Source: Syntrophomonas sp.
GTDB lineage: Bacteria; Bacillota; Syntrophomonadia; Syntrophomonadales; Syntrophomonadaceae
Direction of reading: 5' to 3'
Length of the DNA stretch: 61,904 bases
Assembly: GCA_016841875.1 (NCBI GenBank)
Contig: JAENYG010000021.1
Coordinates: 1 to 61,904 of the forward strand
In this document: positions 35,151 to 45,400 of the stretch, one piece after another
Position numbering within the stretch: the first letter of the stretch is position 1
How the letters are laid out: every line of letters starts with the position of its first letter
Position numbers and translations under genes: made by a program
Notes under the pieces: generated by a model
The model's input: only the letters and a program-made list of their open reading frames with translations
Database searches by the model: none
Told to the model about the DNA's origin: nothing

Positions 35151-37796
35151 TTATCCTTTTTTCAGCATAGCCTGTGCAGCAGCCAGTCTGGCAATTGGAA
35201 TTCTATAGGGTGAACAGCTTACATAATCAAGCCCTATTTGATGACAAAATTCAATCGAGCTTGGTTCTCCCCCATGTTCACCGCAAATACCCATCAAAAT
35301 ACCTGGTCTGGTGGCATTGGCTTTTTCTATGGCCATAATCATCAAGCTGCCTACTCCTTTACGGTCCAGTACAGCAAATGGATTGTCCTTCATGATTTTC
35401 CTTTCCAGGTATACTGGTATGAATTTCCCCTCTGCATCATCCCGGCTAAAACCCAGCGTAGTCTGAGTCAAGTCGTTGGTGCCAAAAGAGAAGAATTCCG
35501 CTTCTTCGGCTATTTCGTCAGCCATTATGCAGGCTCTGGGAAGTTCCAGCATAGTTCCCAGGGCAAAATCAAGTTCCTGCCCCTTCTCTTCTTTAACTTC
35601 TCCATATACTTCATTAATATGCTTTTTCAAAAACAGAAATTCGGCAACATCTATTACCAACGGTATTTCTATTTCCGCAAAGGTCTGAACGTTTTCCAGC
35701 TTCAATTTGCTCATAGCTTCAAAAATTGCTCTCACCTGCATGCGGTATATTTCAGGATAAGTCAAACCCAACCGACAGCCACGGTGCCCCAGCATTGGAT
35801 TAGCCTCCGATAGATTATGTATCTTTTTGAGCAGTTCTTCTTTTCTAAATATTTCTGAAGGGCTGGCATTTCTAAATTTAAGTTCAGCAATCTCCAGCAT
35901 CAGCGATTCCTTATCGGGTAGAAATTCATGTAAGGGTGGATCTAGAAGGCGAATGGTAACCGGAAGAGGAGACATCGCCTTTAAAATGCCATAAAAATCT
36001 TCCCGCTGAAAGGGAAGCAGTTTTTCCAGCGCTGCTTCTCTGTCTTCCAGGGTCTCTGCCATAATCATCTCCTGAACAGCAGGTAATCGCTCCTGAGCCA
36101 TAAACATATGCTCCGTTCTGCACAAGCCAATTCCTTCCGCACCAAAATCCCTGGCTCGGGCAGCATCTTCTGGTGTATCGGCATTAGCTCTAACCGCCAG
36201 TTTCTTGATATCATTGGCCCATAATAAAAGCTGTTCAAATTCATCAGATAGAGTCGGTTCAATCATGGGGACTTCGCCTAACATAACTCCCCCGGTAGCC
36301 CCATCAAGGGTTATAACATCTCCCTGGTGAATTACAATATCCCCTACCTTAAAACATTTTTGCTCGGTATCTATTTTAATACTTTCGCATCCGCACACAC
36401 AGGGTTTACCCATCCCCCTGGCTACAACCGCAGCATGTGAAGTCATTCCGCCTCGTGAGGTTAGAATACCTTCAGCATAAACAATGCCGTGTATGTCATC
36501 AGGCGTAGTTTCACTTCTCACCAGCACTACCTTTTCCCCTGTCGAGCCCTGCTTTTCTGCTGCATCAGCATCAAACACTACTTTACCGCAGGCTGCCCCA
36601 GGAGAGGCAGGCAAACCAACTGTAATCGGGTTAAACTCGGCACTGCCGTCAATCTGCCGATGCAGCAGCTGGTTGATCTGCTCAGCATCTACCCGCATTA
36701 TAGCTTCATTTATATCAATAATCCCTTCTTCAACCATGTCAACCGCAGTCTTAACCGCAGCCCGGGCAGTTCTTTTACCATTACGGGTCTGCAGCATATA
36801 CAATTTTCCTTTTTCAACTGTGAACTCTATATCCTGCAGGTCACGGTAGTGGTTCTCCAATTTTTGACAGGTATCAATGAATTGCTCATATACTACTGGT
36901 AATTCCTCTTTAAGTTTGCTTATCGGGGTAGGAGTCCTTATACCTGCTACTACGTCTTCTCCTTGAGCGTTGACCAGGAACTCCCCATACAGCTCTTTAG
37001 CTCCGGTAGAAGGATTGCGGGTGAAAGCAACTCCAGTTCCACAGTCCTGTCCCATATTTCCGAATGCCATACATTGTATGTTTACTGCTGTACCCAGATG
37101 GTCATCTATTTTGTTTATTCGCCGGTAGACAATAGCTCTCTGGTTGTTCCAGGAATCAAAGACCGCCTTGACGGCCATTATCATCTGTTCACGTACATCC
37201 TGAGGGAATTTAAAATCCTTTTCTTTTTCTACCAGCGATTTATATTCAATAATGATTGCTTTTAATTCATCAGCAGGTATTTCGTAATCAAATATTAATC
37301 TTAATCTGCTTTTATATCTCTCAACAACATCGTCAAATCTAGTATGATCTATATCCAATACTACATTGCTGAACATTTGTATGAATCTACGATAACAATC
37401 AAAGGCAAATCTTTCATCTCCGGTCAGTTCTGATAACCCCTGTACTGAATCATCGTTAAGACCCAGATTTAATACGGTGTCCATCATACCCGGCATAGAA
37501 ACAGATGCCCCGGATCTTACTGATACCAGCAGCGGGTTATTTTTATCCCCAAACTTCTTGCCCGTCTTTTCTTCCAGTATACTCAAGGATTCAAAGGCTT
37601 TATCAAGCATTCCAGCAGGAAAATTCCGGTCTGCAGCAAGATATTCATTGCAGGCTTCGGTAGTTATGGTGAACCCTGGCGGAACTGGCAGTCCAATCCG
37701 TGTCATTTCTGCCAGATTAGCTCCTTTTCCCCCTAATAAGGAGCGCATCATAGCATCCCCTTCTTCAAATAAGTATATATACTTACTGTCAGACAT
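35151..37796 (-). CDS. ppdK: Pyruvate, phosphate dikinase
   Basis: PpdK interconverts pyruvate, ATP and phosphate with PEP, AMP and pyrophosphate. The 881-residue enzyme shows GGKGANLAEMTRIGLPVPPG, the phosphohistidine region GGMTSHAAVVARGMGKPCV (catalytic His flanked by the regulatory Thr) and the C-terminal PEP site with CGEHGG. In anaerobes with pyrophosphate-linked metabolism it often runs in either direction. The ATG follows GGAGG. It overlaps the end of its regulator gene by eight bases. Confidence 0.97.
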   Translation of the reverse strand: MSDSKYIYLFEEGDAMMRSLLGGKGANLAEMTRIGLPVPPGFTITTEACNEYLAADRNFPAGMLDKAFESLSILEEKTGKKFGDKNNPLLVSVRSGASVSMPGMMDTVLNLGLNDDSVQGLSELTGDERFAFDCYRRFIQMFSNVVLDIDHTRFDDVVERYKSRLRLIFDYEIPADELKAIIIEYKSLVEKEKDFKFPQDVREQMIMAVKAVFDSWNNQRAIVYRRINKIDDHLGTAVNIQCMAFGNMGQDCGTGVAFTRNPSTGAKELYGEFLVNAQGEDVVAGIRTPTPISKLKEELPVVYEQFIDTCQKLENHYRDLQDIEFTVEKGKLYMLQTRNGKRTARAAVKTAVDMVEEGIIDINEAIMRVDAEQINQLLHRQIDGSAEFNPITVGLPASPGAACGKVVFDADAAEKQGSTGEKVVLVRSETTPDDIHGIVYAEGILTSRGGMTSHAAVVARGMGKPCVCGCESIKIDTEQKCFKVGDIVIHQGDVITLDGATGGVMLGEVPMIEPTLSDEFEQLLLWANDIKKLAVRANADTPEDAARARDFGAEGIGLCRTEHMFMAQERLPAVQEMIMAETLEDREAALEKLLPFQREDFYGILKAMSPLPVTIRLLDPPLHEFLPDKESLMLEIAELKFRNASPSEIFRKEELLKKIHNLSEANPMLGHRGCRLGLTYPEIYRMQVRAIFEAMSKLKLENVQTFAEIEIPLVIDVAEFLFLKKHINEVYGEVKEEKGQELDFALGTMLELPRACIMADEIAEEAEFFSFGTNDLTQTTLGFSRDDAEGKFIPVYLERKIMKDNPFAVLDRKGVGSLMIMAIEKANATRPGILMGICGEHGGEPSSIEFCHQIGLDYVSCSPYRIPIARLAAAQAMLKKG

Positions 37797-38610
37797 TGCT
37801 TAACCTCCTATAGTATATTTCCAGAATTTTGCTAGCAGTTTCTTCTACAGCCCGGTTAGTTACTTCAATTACCGGGCATCCCAGTCTTTTCATTATTTTA
37901 TTGGCAAACTCAAGCTCTTCTGCAATTCTTTCTGTGTTGGCGTAATTGGCCTGGCCTTTTAAACCCAAGGTCTTAAGTCTTTCAGTACGGATTTGATTAA
38001 GCTGCTCCAGATTTATAGTAAGACCTATAACTTTACCCCTTTGAGCAGCAAATAATTCTTCTGGAGGTGGTACCTCTGGAACCAGCGGCACGTTAGCAAC
38101 TTTAATACGTTTGTGCGCCAGGTACATAGAAAGCGGTGTCTTCGAGGTACGAGAGACACCGATCAGAACAATATCCGAAAGTTCTATCCCCCGGGGATCT
38201 TTGCCATCATCGTACCGCACTGCAAATTCTACCGCCTCAACTCGCCGGTAATACATTTCGTCAACTTTTCGCAGCAAACCCGGTTCTCTTCTGGGTTCTA
38301 TATGACTGACATTATTAAAAGCAGCCATCAATGGTCCCAGAATATCAATACAAACCACCCCATATTTTTCAGCTTCAGTTCTGAGGTGAAGTGCAAGTTC
38401 ATCTATGACCAGAGTATATGCTATCAGAAATTTATTAGTTGCTGCCTGATGGATTACTTCATCAATAGTGTCAGTATTTGATATGTTGGGAACCTGTCTG
38501 ATTTCCATTTCCCCTGAATTAAACTGGCTGGCAGCAGCCCTTACTACCATCTCGGCAGTTTCACCTATGGAATCTGAGACTATAAAGACTCCAGGCAGAT
38601 GATTCACCAA
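37789..38610 (-). CDS. Pyruvate, phosphate dikinase regulatory kinase/phosphorylase
   Basis: The 273-residue protein is of the DUF299/PPDK regulatory protein family, which uses ADP to phosphorylate and phosphate to dephosphorylate the active-site threonine of PpdK. Key motifs are FIVSDSIGETAEMVV at the N-terminus and the P-loop-like GVSRTSKTPLSMYLA. The start is TTG 38610 or GTG 38607, both behind GGGGGT. Direct coupling with ppdK supports the function. Confidence 0.93.
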   Translation of the reverse strand: MVNHLPGVFIVSDSIGETAEMVVRAAASQFNSGEMEIRQVPNISNTDTIDEVIHQAATNKFLIAYTLVIDELALHLRTEAEKYGVVCIDILGPLMAAFNNVSHIEPRREPGLLRKVDEMYYRRVEAVEFAVRYDDGKDPRGIELSDIVLIGVSRTSKTPLSMYLAHKRIKVANVPLVPEVPPPEELFAAQRGKVIGLTINLEQLNQIRTERLKTLGLKGQANYANTERIAEELEFANKIMKRLGCPVIEVTNRAVEETASKILEIYYRRLSNV

Positions 38611-38613
38611 TAT

Positions 38614-39264
38614 TTACCCCCTTTCGTTATGTCTGGATGCCAGGTCTAAAAACAACCTGGCAATATTAGTTTTAGTTAGTTTACCGGTAACCTCCAGCCT
38701 CTCTTCCCCTTCCTGATCTATGTGACACTTTACCACTGGAAGGCTGTCGATCTCCTGTTCTACTATTTTTTTTACTGCCTCAACTACCGTTTCATCCATA
38801 GTGGTAGTAACTATATTAGGCATACGGGTCATTATCACACTAACTGGCATTTTGTGAATATCTGCCTGGCCCAGAGTGGTCTTCAAGAAATCTTTACGGG
38901 ATACTACACCGGATAAAAAATTATGATGATCAATGATAAAAATGGTTCCAGTGTCCTGTACAAACAAGGTCACTATGGCATCGTAAATGCTGCAGCTTTC
39001 TTTCAGTACCACCGGCATAGACTGAACATCCCCAACCCGATATTGATTCAAAAGCCGTTTAATTTCATTATCCACTGCTTCGGTTTTAAAGGTATATCCA
39101 ACCCGCGGCTTGGCTTCCAGAAATCCTGACATGGTAAGTACTGCCAGATCAGGCCTTAATGCGGCTCTGGTAACACACAATAAATCGGCTATTTTTTCGC
39201 CGGTTATAGGTCCGTATTTTTTTACTATTTCCAGGATTTTTTCTTGTCTCTCATTCAGTTCCAT
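38614..39264 (-). CDS. ccpN: CcpN/YqzB-type transcriptional repressor with CBS domains
   Basis: The 216-residue protein has an N-terminal winged helix (MELNERQEKILEIVKKYGPI, then GEKIADLLCVTRAALRPDL) followed by two CBS domains (about 70-205) that likely sense adenine nucleotides. In Bacillus the equivalent CcpN represses gluconeogenic genes and is adjacent to the same kinase gene. The ATG at 39264 follows GGTG. It probably controls the downstream regulator-ppdK pair. Confidence 0.9.
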   Translation of the reverse strand: MELNERQEKILEIVKKYGPITGEKIADLLCVTRAALRPDLAVLTMSGFLEAKPRVGYTFKTEAVDNEIKRLLNQYRVGDVQSMPVVLKESCSIYDAIVTLFVQDTGTIFIIDHHNFLSGVVSRKDFLKTTLGQADIHKMPVSVIMTRMPNIVTTTMDETVVEAVKKIVEQEIDSLPVVKCHIDQEGEERLEVTGKLTKTNIARLFLDLASRHNERG

Positions 39265-39387
39265 AAAATACACCATCCAATTATGCTATACTTTTTATGA
39301 ACTTTAACCCTAATTATACATCCTAACTAATTATATATACTATATCAAATAGAAAAATCCTGTTTAATTATTCAAAAAAAGCATCAT

Positions 39388-41457
39388 TTATTGCACGATT
39401 TTGCTAAAATCCGCTATTAACCTACATAAATCGGATATTGATTTTAATAATCCCAGTCGGGCATTTTTCAATTCTTCATCATCAACCATTACCATAACCG
39501 CTTCAAAAAACTTATCTACCTCCGGTCTCAAATCAGCAATAGTTTTCATAGCCAGATCATATTGACCGGCCTGAACTTGTGCCTGCACCTCTCCCCTGAC
39601 CTTCTTTACCCGCTCATAGAGCTTGATCTCACTTGCATCGATCAGTCTGTCAAATTGAACTCCTATAGATTGCAGTTTCTTGGACAAATTATGGGAGCGG
39701 TTAAATACTACCATCAGGTCATCAAATTCCGGCCTCATCTTAAATTGCTGCAGGCATACAGCTCGATTATATACGTCAGTTATATCAAGGGCTGCAGGCA
39801 TGAGTAATGCATCAATAACATCATATGAAATGGTTTTTTCTATCAGTACTCCTCGCATACGCTGTAATATAAAATTGATCACCTCTTTAACGGTATCTTC
39901 CATGCTCTGTTCAGGCTTGATACCGCTAAATCCTTCATAGGCTTTACTTAATACATCGGGGAGATTAAGCTTCAAATTCTTATTTAAAATGATGTTTACT
40001 ATACCCAGAGCCTGCCTGCGCAGAGCATAGGGATCCTGTGAACCGCTGGGTTTAATTCCTATAGCATAAGATCCTATGAGATTATCGATCTTTTCACTCA
40101 GACTCAAAACTATACCGGTTGGTGTTTCAGGCAGTTCATCACCGGCAAATCGGGGCAGGTAATGTTCGAATACCGCCTGGCTGACCTCTTCTTCTTCTCC
40201 GCTTTTTTGGGCATAATAGCGGCCCATGATACCCTGCAATTCTGGAAACTCATAGACCATGCTGCTCATTAAATCAGCTTTACATAGATAGGCAGCCCGT
40301 ACTAATCGGCTCCCTGTACTCAGCGCAGTTTCCTGCCCTATATAGCAGGCTAGAGCCGTTATCCGATCCACCTTATCCATGATGGTGCCCAGGCGTTCAT
40401 GGAATAAGACGTCGGACAGACCTAACGTCATATCCTGCAGCGGTTTCTTGGTATCCTCTTTCCAGAAGAAAAGGGCATCCTCCAGACGAGCCTTGATAAC
40501 TCTTTCATTTCCAGCCCGGACAATGTCCAGACAGTAATCGGTTCCGTTTCTGACCCCAATAAAGCCGGCTTTCAACTTACCTGCGGTATCGTAAACCGGG
40601 AAATATCTCTGATGTTCTATCATCGAGGTAGTTAATACCTCCGGGGGTACTTCCAGGTAAGAACTGGAAAATTGGCCGTAAAAGGCCTGGGGATATTCAA
40701 GCAGATAAGTGACTTCCTCCAACAGTTCAGCATTTTCCATCGCTTTGCCACCCTCGGCCTGAGCTATGCCCTGTACCTGTTTCCAGATCATAGCTTTTCT
40801 CTCGTCCTGATCCAGGATAACATAATTATCCCGTAAAGCCCGGAAATAGTGTTCAGCACTCTTGATTTCCAGGGTTCCTTGAGCCAGAAATCTGTGACCC
40901 CAGGTAATATTGCTGGATTTAACATTTTCAATTTGCATATCAATTACCTGCTTTCCAAAAAGAAGCAGGATCCATCTTATCGGCCGGGCAAAGCGGGTTT
41001 GATAATATGCCCAGCGCATGGATTTAGGAAATACTATGGAATAAACAATCTCCTTTGCCACATCGGCCAGTATATCTTCTGTTGGCCGGCTTAATTCATT
41101 TTTTATCGCAAAAACATATTCTACTCCATCTACTTCTTTGACCTGCAGTTCTTCTACTCCAACTCCCTGGCCCCGAGCAAAACCCTGACTAGCAGGGGTG
41201 GGATGGCCTTTTTTATCATAAGCTATGGCTTTTTTGGGACCACGATTTTCTATTACCGCATCCTGCTGCATTTCTTCTAGGTTCTTGATAAACAGGGTTA
41301 AGCGGCGAGGGGTACCATAAACCTTCAACTCCCCATAGTTCAGACGGGCTTCAGCAATTTTTTTTCGGGCTAAACTTTCAAAGTCATTAATAGCTTTGGA
41401 CATGTAAGCAGAGGGTAATTCCTCCACACCCAGTTCAAATAATAAATCTTTAGCCAT
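39388..41457 (-). CDS. glyS: Glycyl-tRNA synthetase beta subunit
   Basis: The 689-residue beta subunit starts LLFELGVEELPSAYM and shows GPKKAIAYDKKGHPTPASQG, the HD-like region and a C-terminal DALR anticodon-binding domain. It forms an alpha2-beta2 enzyme with GlyQ. Its ATG overlaps the glyQ stop by one base (TAATG), so translation is coupled. Expression is governed by the T-box leader upstream of glyQ. Confidence 0.97.
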   Translation of the reverse strand: MAKDLLFELGVEELPSAYMSKAINDFESLARKKIAEARLNYGELKVYGTPRRLTLFIKNLEEMQQDAVIENRGPKKAIAYDKKGHPTPASQGFARGQGVGVEELQVKEVDGVEYVFAIKNELSRPTEDILADVAKEIVYSIVFPKSMRWAYYQTRFARPIRWILLLFGKQVIDMQIENVKSSNITWGHRFLAQGTLEIKSAEHYFRALRDNYVILDQDERKAMIWKQVQGIAQAEGGKAMENAELLEEVTYLLEYPQAFYGQFSSSYLEVPPEVLTTSMIEHQRYFPVYDTAGKLKAGFIGVRNGTDYCLDIVRAGNERVIKARLEDALFFWKEDTKKPLQDMTLGLSDVLFHERLGTIMDKVDRITALACYIGQETALSTGSRLVRAAYLCKADLMSSMVYEFPELQGIMGRYYAQKSGEEEEVSQAVFEHYLPRFAGDELPETPTGIVLSLSEKIDNLIGSYAIGIKPSGSQDPYALRRQALGIVNIILNKNLKLNLPDVLSKAYEGFSGIKPEQSMEDTVKEVINFILQRMRGVLIEKTISYDVIDALLMPAALDITDVYNRAVCLQQFKMRPEFDDLMVVFNRSHNLSKKLQSIGVQFDRLIDASEIKLYERVKKVRGEVQAQVQAGQYDLAMKTIADLRPEVDKFFEAVMVMVDDEELKNARLGLLKSISDLCRLIADFSKIVQ

Positions 41458-42368
41458 TACAGCACCTCCTCATCTGCCAGAAATTCCCGGCGCAGGTTTT
41501 CATCTTTTAACAGCGGATAACCCAGCGTCTTCCTCTGCTCCAGATACCTTCCGGCTACAATTCTGGCCAGGTTTCTTACCCGGGCAATATAACCTGTTCT
41601 CTCCGTAACACTGATTGCTCCCCGGGCGTCCAGGAGGTTAAACAGGTGGGAACATTTCAATACAAAATCATAGGCTGGAAGCACCAGTTGATGCTCTGCA
41701 ACTCTTAGCGCTTCTTTTTCACAAAGATTAAACATGGTTGTAAGGGTCGCAACATCAGCAACCTCAAAATTGTAATGGGAGTGCTCAACTTCTCCCTGGT
41801 GGTGGACATCAGCATAGCTGATACCTTCTACCCATTCAATATCATAAACACTCTCTTTATTTTGTATATACATAGCTATTCTTTCCAGGCCATACGTAAT
41901 TTCGGCACATACCGGTACACAATCAAAGCCTCCGCATTGCTGGAAATAGGTGAACTGGGTTATTTCCATCCCATCCAGCCAGACTTCCCAACCCAGGCCC
42001 CAGGCTCCCAGGGTAGGAGATTCCCAGTTATCTTCTACCAGTCTGATGTCGTGCTTATCCGGATCAATTCCCAGATCCTTCAGACTATCCAGGTACAGGT
42101 CAATAACATTATCCGGAGATGGTTTTAATATAACCTGATATTGATAGTAATGCTGCAGACGGTTAGGATTCTCTCCATATCTGCCGTCGGTAGGTCTGCG
42201 AGAAGGTTCGACATACGCCACGTTCCAGGGTTCAGGACCCAGTGAGCGCAGAAAGGTGGCCGGATTCATAGTACCAGCTCCTTTCTCCATGTCGTAGGGC
42301 TGTTGTATTATACATCCTTGTTTCCCCCAAAAACTCTCCAGACGCAGGATTATCTCTTGAAAATTCAT
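41457..42368 (-). CDS. glyQ: Glycyl-tRNA synthetase alpha subunit
   Basis: The 303-residue catalytic subunit is highly conserved: [69 protein letters not shown]. It activates glycine and transfers it to tRNA-Gly. A GGAGG ribosome site precedes the ATG, directly downstream of the T-box terminator/antiterminator. Confidence 0.98.
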   Translation of the reverse strand: MNFQEIILRLESFWGKQGCIIQQPYDMEKGAGTMNPATFLRSLGPEPWNVAYVEPSRRPTDGRYGENPNRLQHYYQYQVILKPSPDNVIDLYLDSLKDLGIDPDKHDIRLVEDNWESPTLGAWGLGWEVWLDGMEITQFTYFQQCGGFDCVPVCAEITYGLERIAMYIQNKESVYDIEWVEGISYADVHHQGEVEHSHYNFEVADVATLTTMFNLCEKEALRVAEHQLVLPAYDFVLKCSHLFNLLDARGAISVTERTGYIARVRNLARIVAGRYLEQRKTLGYPLLKDENLRREFLADEEVL

Positions 42369-42400
42369 TTATTTACCTCCTCAAATGATGAAAAATATAA

Positions 42401-42626
42401 ATACCCGTCCCTGTACAGGGACGGGTATTACCCGCGGTTCCACCCTGGTTGGCTTTTACACCCACCTTACAAGTTCAGATTTTACTAACCCCATAAGGGC
42501 TTTCCTCCTGATAGCTCCAAAGCGCCTTCAAAAACTAATCTCTGCCGGTTTCCAGCTTACCCGGCTCTCTGTTAGAGAATACTCTTTCCTACTACTCTTC
42601 TTCATCACTTATCATATGAAATTCTT
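42401..42626 (-). promoter_or_regulatory. T-box leader (tRNA-Gly sensing) of glyQS
   Basis: On the minus strand the leader contains the T-box sequence AGGGTGGAACCGCGGG (42446-42431), followed by a strong terminator (ACCCGTCC ... GGACGGGT, 42401-42429) and a T-rich tract. Upstream, the stem I region includes AGAGAGCCGGGT...ACCGGC. Uncharged tRNA-Gly would pair with the leader through a GGC-type specifier and the T-box bulge, favouring the antiterminator and synthetase expression. I could not place the specifier codon with certainty. Confidence 0.92.
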
Positions 42627-42631
42627 AAATA

Positions 42632-42660
42632 AGTTTATCAACCGGCCTTAATCATGTCAA
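42632..42660 (-). promoter_or_regulatory. Promoter of the glyQS leader
   Basis: On the minus strand, TTGACA (42660-42655) and TAAACT (42637-42632) are exactly 17 bases apart, just upstream of the T-box leader. Confidence 0.8.
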
Positions 42661-42824
42661 TGCAAATCCAGAATAAGACCTGCCAATAGTATTGACATTT
42701 TTAAGCTATTTTTTTCATGATCCCATTAAACTTTTACAATTGGCATCGGTTATGAGCTAGAATAACTGAGTAAAGTCGCCCCCGGTATACCAGGTTGGCA
42801 CATGTCAGGGGCTAGTTGAAGCCT

Positions 42825-43571
42825 TCATAACATCATTTTATCTTTGATAGTTCTTATCGTTCTTTTTAAGCTGAATTTTCTTTCCAGATAGTATTCCAGG
42901 TAGGCCTCCAGAAAGGTCTCCAGCTGTGCCAGAGATTGAGTCGATGCTTTAACCCGGCTGATAGTGGTTAGATTGGCATTGAGCAGCAGACGCAGTAAAG
43001 CCAGGGTTTGGGCAGTAAGTCTAAAAGCAGCCGGAGATATTTTCTGGCACTCATCGCATATCATACCTCCTCCGGGCATATCGAAAGCTGTTACCCTGGG
43101 GCTGCCGCAATTAATGCACTGATTTAATAACGGTGTATAACCCAGGCAAATTAGTAATTTAATTTCAAAAGACCTTATTACCAGAGGATTAATTCCCCAT
43201 TCATTAATATAGTCCAGTACCTGCAGGGTATGCAGATATAAATTACTTAAAGGCATTCTCTCCATCAATGATTTATCAAGCAGTTCCATAATATAGACTG
43301 CATACAGCATTCTTTGTATATCCTCACGGGTATTGCCATAAAACTCAATAAGCTTACCCTGGGTTATCAAATCCAGTTCCCGGCCGATGTTAAAAAACAG
43401 CAGTGAATGGCAGAATGGCTGAACACAGGCCCTCAAACTGCTCTTGGGTTTCTTTACACCCCGGGCAACTGCGCTCACTTTGCCTTCCTGTTCAGAAAAA
43501 ATACTCACTATTTTGTCTGCTTCTCTTAAATCACTGGTCTTTAAAATGATGGAACGGCTCTGATAGTACAT
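42825..43571 (-). CDS. recO: DNA repair protein RecO
   Basis: RecO loads RecA with RecR during recombinational repair. The protein of about 248 residues has the OB-fold start MYYQSRSIILKTSDLREADK and a zinc-binding region CINCGSP...CDECQ. I place the start at ATG 43571; the frame continues to 43649 without a RecO-like sequence. The position between glyQ and era is conserved, but here deoC intervenes between era and recO. Confidence 0.93.
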   Translation of the reverse strand: MYYQSRSIILKTSDLREADKIVSIFSEQEGKVSAVARGVKKPKSSLRACVQPFCHSLLFFNIGRELDLITQGKLIEFYGNTREDIQRMLYAVYIMELLDKSLMERMPLSNLYLHTLQVLDYINEWGINPLVIRSFEIKLLICLGYTPLLNQCINCGSPRVTAFDMPGGGMICDECQKISPAAFRLTAQTLALLRLLLNANLTTISRVKASTQSLAQLETFLEAYLEYYLERKFSLKRTIRTIKDKMML

Positions 43572-43809
43572 AATATTCACTCTTTCTAACCGGTACTTAA
43601 AAGTCTTGTGAAACTGCAGGTTAGGGCGATGCTCTGTATTCAAGCCCATTTGCGGCCGGTCTCCAGCCAGTGGAATTCCATACCTGGGAGACGCCCTCGT
43701 GGTTTCGTGGTATGGAGTAATGCAGCACCGTTCCTGAATCGCCTTACCCGCTGCACTCTACTTGAACATAGATCTCCCCCGGCGTCCTGATGGGTTTTTC
43801 ACAACACTT

Positions 43810-44469
43810 CTAATGGGCCGCCCGGTAGGCGGCTACAAGTTCTTCAGCATTGCTGCTGCCTATTCTATCCACACCGACATTTATGAGCTGCAGGGCAGAA
43901 TCTAGAGTTTTAATGCCCCCGCTGGCTTTTATTTTCAGTTCAGGCTTTTTTGAACTGTTAATGATAGCTATATCATCAAGACTTACTCCCCGGCTGGCAA
44001 AGCCAGTGGAAGTTTTTATAAAATCAGCTCCCAAATCACTAATAAGAGCCGTCATCCGCTTTAACTCATCTACTGTAAGCAGAGCAGTTTCAACAATAAT
44101 TTTAAGTAAATACTCATAATCTTTTCTTAGCAGTAACAGCCTCTTAATTTCATCAGCTGCGACTTCGAAATCATGGTCTTTTACAGCACCTATATTTATT
44201 ACTAAGTCGAGTTCGGATGCCCCGTCACTCAACGCCTGCTCAGCCTCTCGCCTCTTAATTTGAGCAGTGGTGGCCCCCAGCGGAAATCCAATGACGGTAC
44301 ACAGACCCACTTTACTGCCCTGCAGAATATTACTGGCCAACGGAACCCGACTGGGATTAATACAAACAGCAGCCATATTCAATTCGGCTGCTCGTGTACA
44401 TAATATCACTATATCTTCTCTCCTGCAGTCAGGTTTGAGGTTGGTGCTGTCCAGGTAAGCTGCCAGCAT
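43810..44469 (-). CDS. deoC: Deoxyribose-phosphate aldolase
   Basis: DeoC cleaves deoxyribose-5-phosphate to acetaldehyde and glyceraldehyde-3-phosphate. The protein of about 219 residues contains the Schiff-base lysine in DFIKTSTGF and a second essential lysine in KASGGIKT, with LDSTNLKPDC at the N-terminus. ATG 44469 has GGAG 9 bases upstream. It lies 45 bases after era. With the neighbouring cytidine deaminase gene it gives this locus a nucleoside-salvage flavour. Confidence 0.95.
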   Translation of the reverse strand: MLAAYLDSTNLKPDCRREDIVILCTRAAELNMAAVCINPSRVPLASNILQGSKVGLCTVIGFPLGATTAQIKRREAEQALSDGASELDLVINIGAVKDHDFEVAADEIKRLLLLRKDYEYLLKIIVETALLTVDELKRMTALISDLGADFIKTSTGFASRGVSLDDIAIINSSKKPELKIKASGGIKTLDSALQLINVGVDRIGSSNAEELVAAYRAAH

Positions 44470-44513
44470 ACTTATCAACTCCTGCTTACTTACAACTGGG
44501 GTTTTCTCTTGAT

Positions 44514-45395
44514 TTATAATCGATACCCCAGCTGGTTAAGATTACTTTCACTATCCCGCCAGTTTTTCTTAACTTTCACCCACAAATCAAGATAAACGGG
44601 TTTATCCAGAAATTTTTCGATATCTGCGCGAGCCTGTTCACCAATTTGCTTCAACATTTGACCACTCTTCCCGATCACTATGCCTTTTTGTGAATCACGT
44701 TCGGTATAAATTACAGCTCTTAGATAAAGCTTGCCGCCATTTTGCTGTTTGAATTCTTCTATATCGACCGCCAGGGAATGAGGTATTTCATCTCGGGTCA
44801 GAATCAACGCTTTTTCGCGAATCAGTTCACTTACGATAAATGAGACCGGCTGATCGGTCATATCATCCTCCGGGTAATATAACGGCCCTTCCGGAAGATA
44901 ATCAAAGGTTTTTGCCAGCAAATCAGGCAGATTTGTACCATGAACAGCCGATACCGCTATTATTTCAGCAAATTTCATCTGAGCAGTAAAAGGTTTAATG
45001 AATTCCTGGATTTCATCTTCACTGCGTAGATCAATCTTATTAACAACCAAAAAAATGGGGACTGGGGACTGCTGGAGATGGTTTATAATGAACTCCTCTC
45101 CTCCTCCATAGGGTCTAGTGACATCTATAATATAATATATAAGATCAACCTCATGCAGGCTCCGGGTTGAAACATTCACCATGTATTCACCCAGAAGATG
45201 TCTAGGTTTGTGAATACCCGGGGTATCAATAAATATAACCTGTCCCTCTGCACAGGTATGAATACCCTGTAAACGGTTTCTAGTAGTCTGTGGTTTTTCT
45301 GAAACAATAGAAATTTTTTCTCCTATTATTTCATTTATCAAAGTAGATTTACCCACATTGGGTCGACCTACTATACTAACAAATCCTGACTTCAA
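44514..45395 (-). CDS. era: GTPase Era
   Basis: Era binds the 3' end of 16S rRNA and couples ribosome assembly to the cell cycle. The 293-residue protein has the P-loop GRPNVGKSTLI, DTPG, NKID and a C-terminal KH domain with GIVIGKSGQMLKQIG. The start is TTG 45395 behind GGAGGG. It follows cdd by five bases. Confidence 0.97.
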   Translation of the reverse strand: MKSGFVSIVGRPNVGKSTLINEIIGEKISIVSEKPQTTRNRLQGIHTCAEGQVIFIDTPGIHKPRHLLGEYMVNVSTRSLHEVDLIYYIIDVTRPYGGGEEFIINHLQQSPVPIFLVVNKIDLRSEDEIQEFIKPFTAQMKFAEIIAVSAVHGTNLPDLLAKTFDYLPEGPLYYPEDDMTDQPVSFIVSELIREKALILTRDEIPHSLAVDIEEFKQQNGGKLYLRAVIYTERDSQKGIVIGKSGQMLKQIGEQARADIEKFLDKPVYLDLWVKVKKNWRDSESNLNQLGYRL

Positions 45396-45400
45396 AAATA

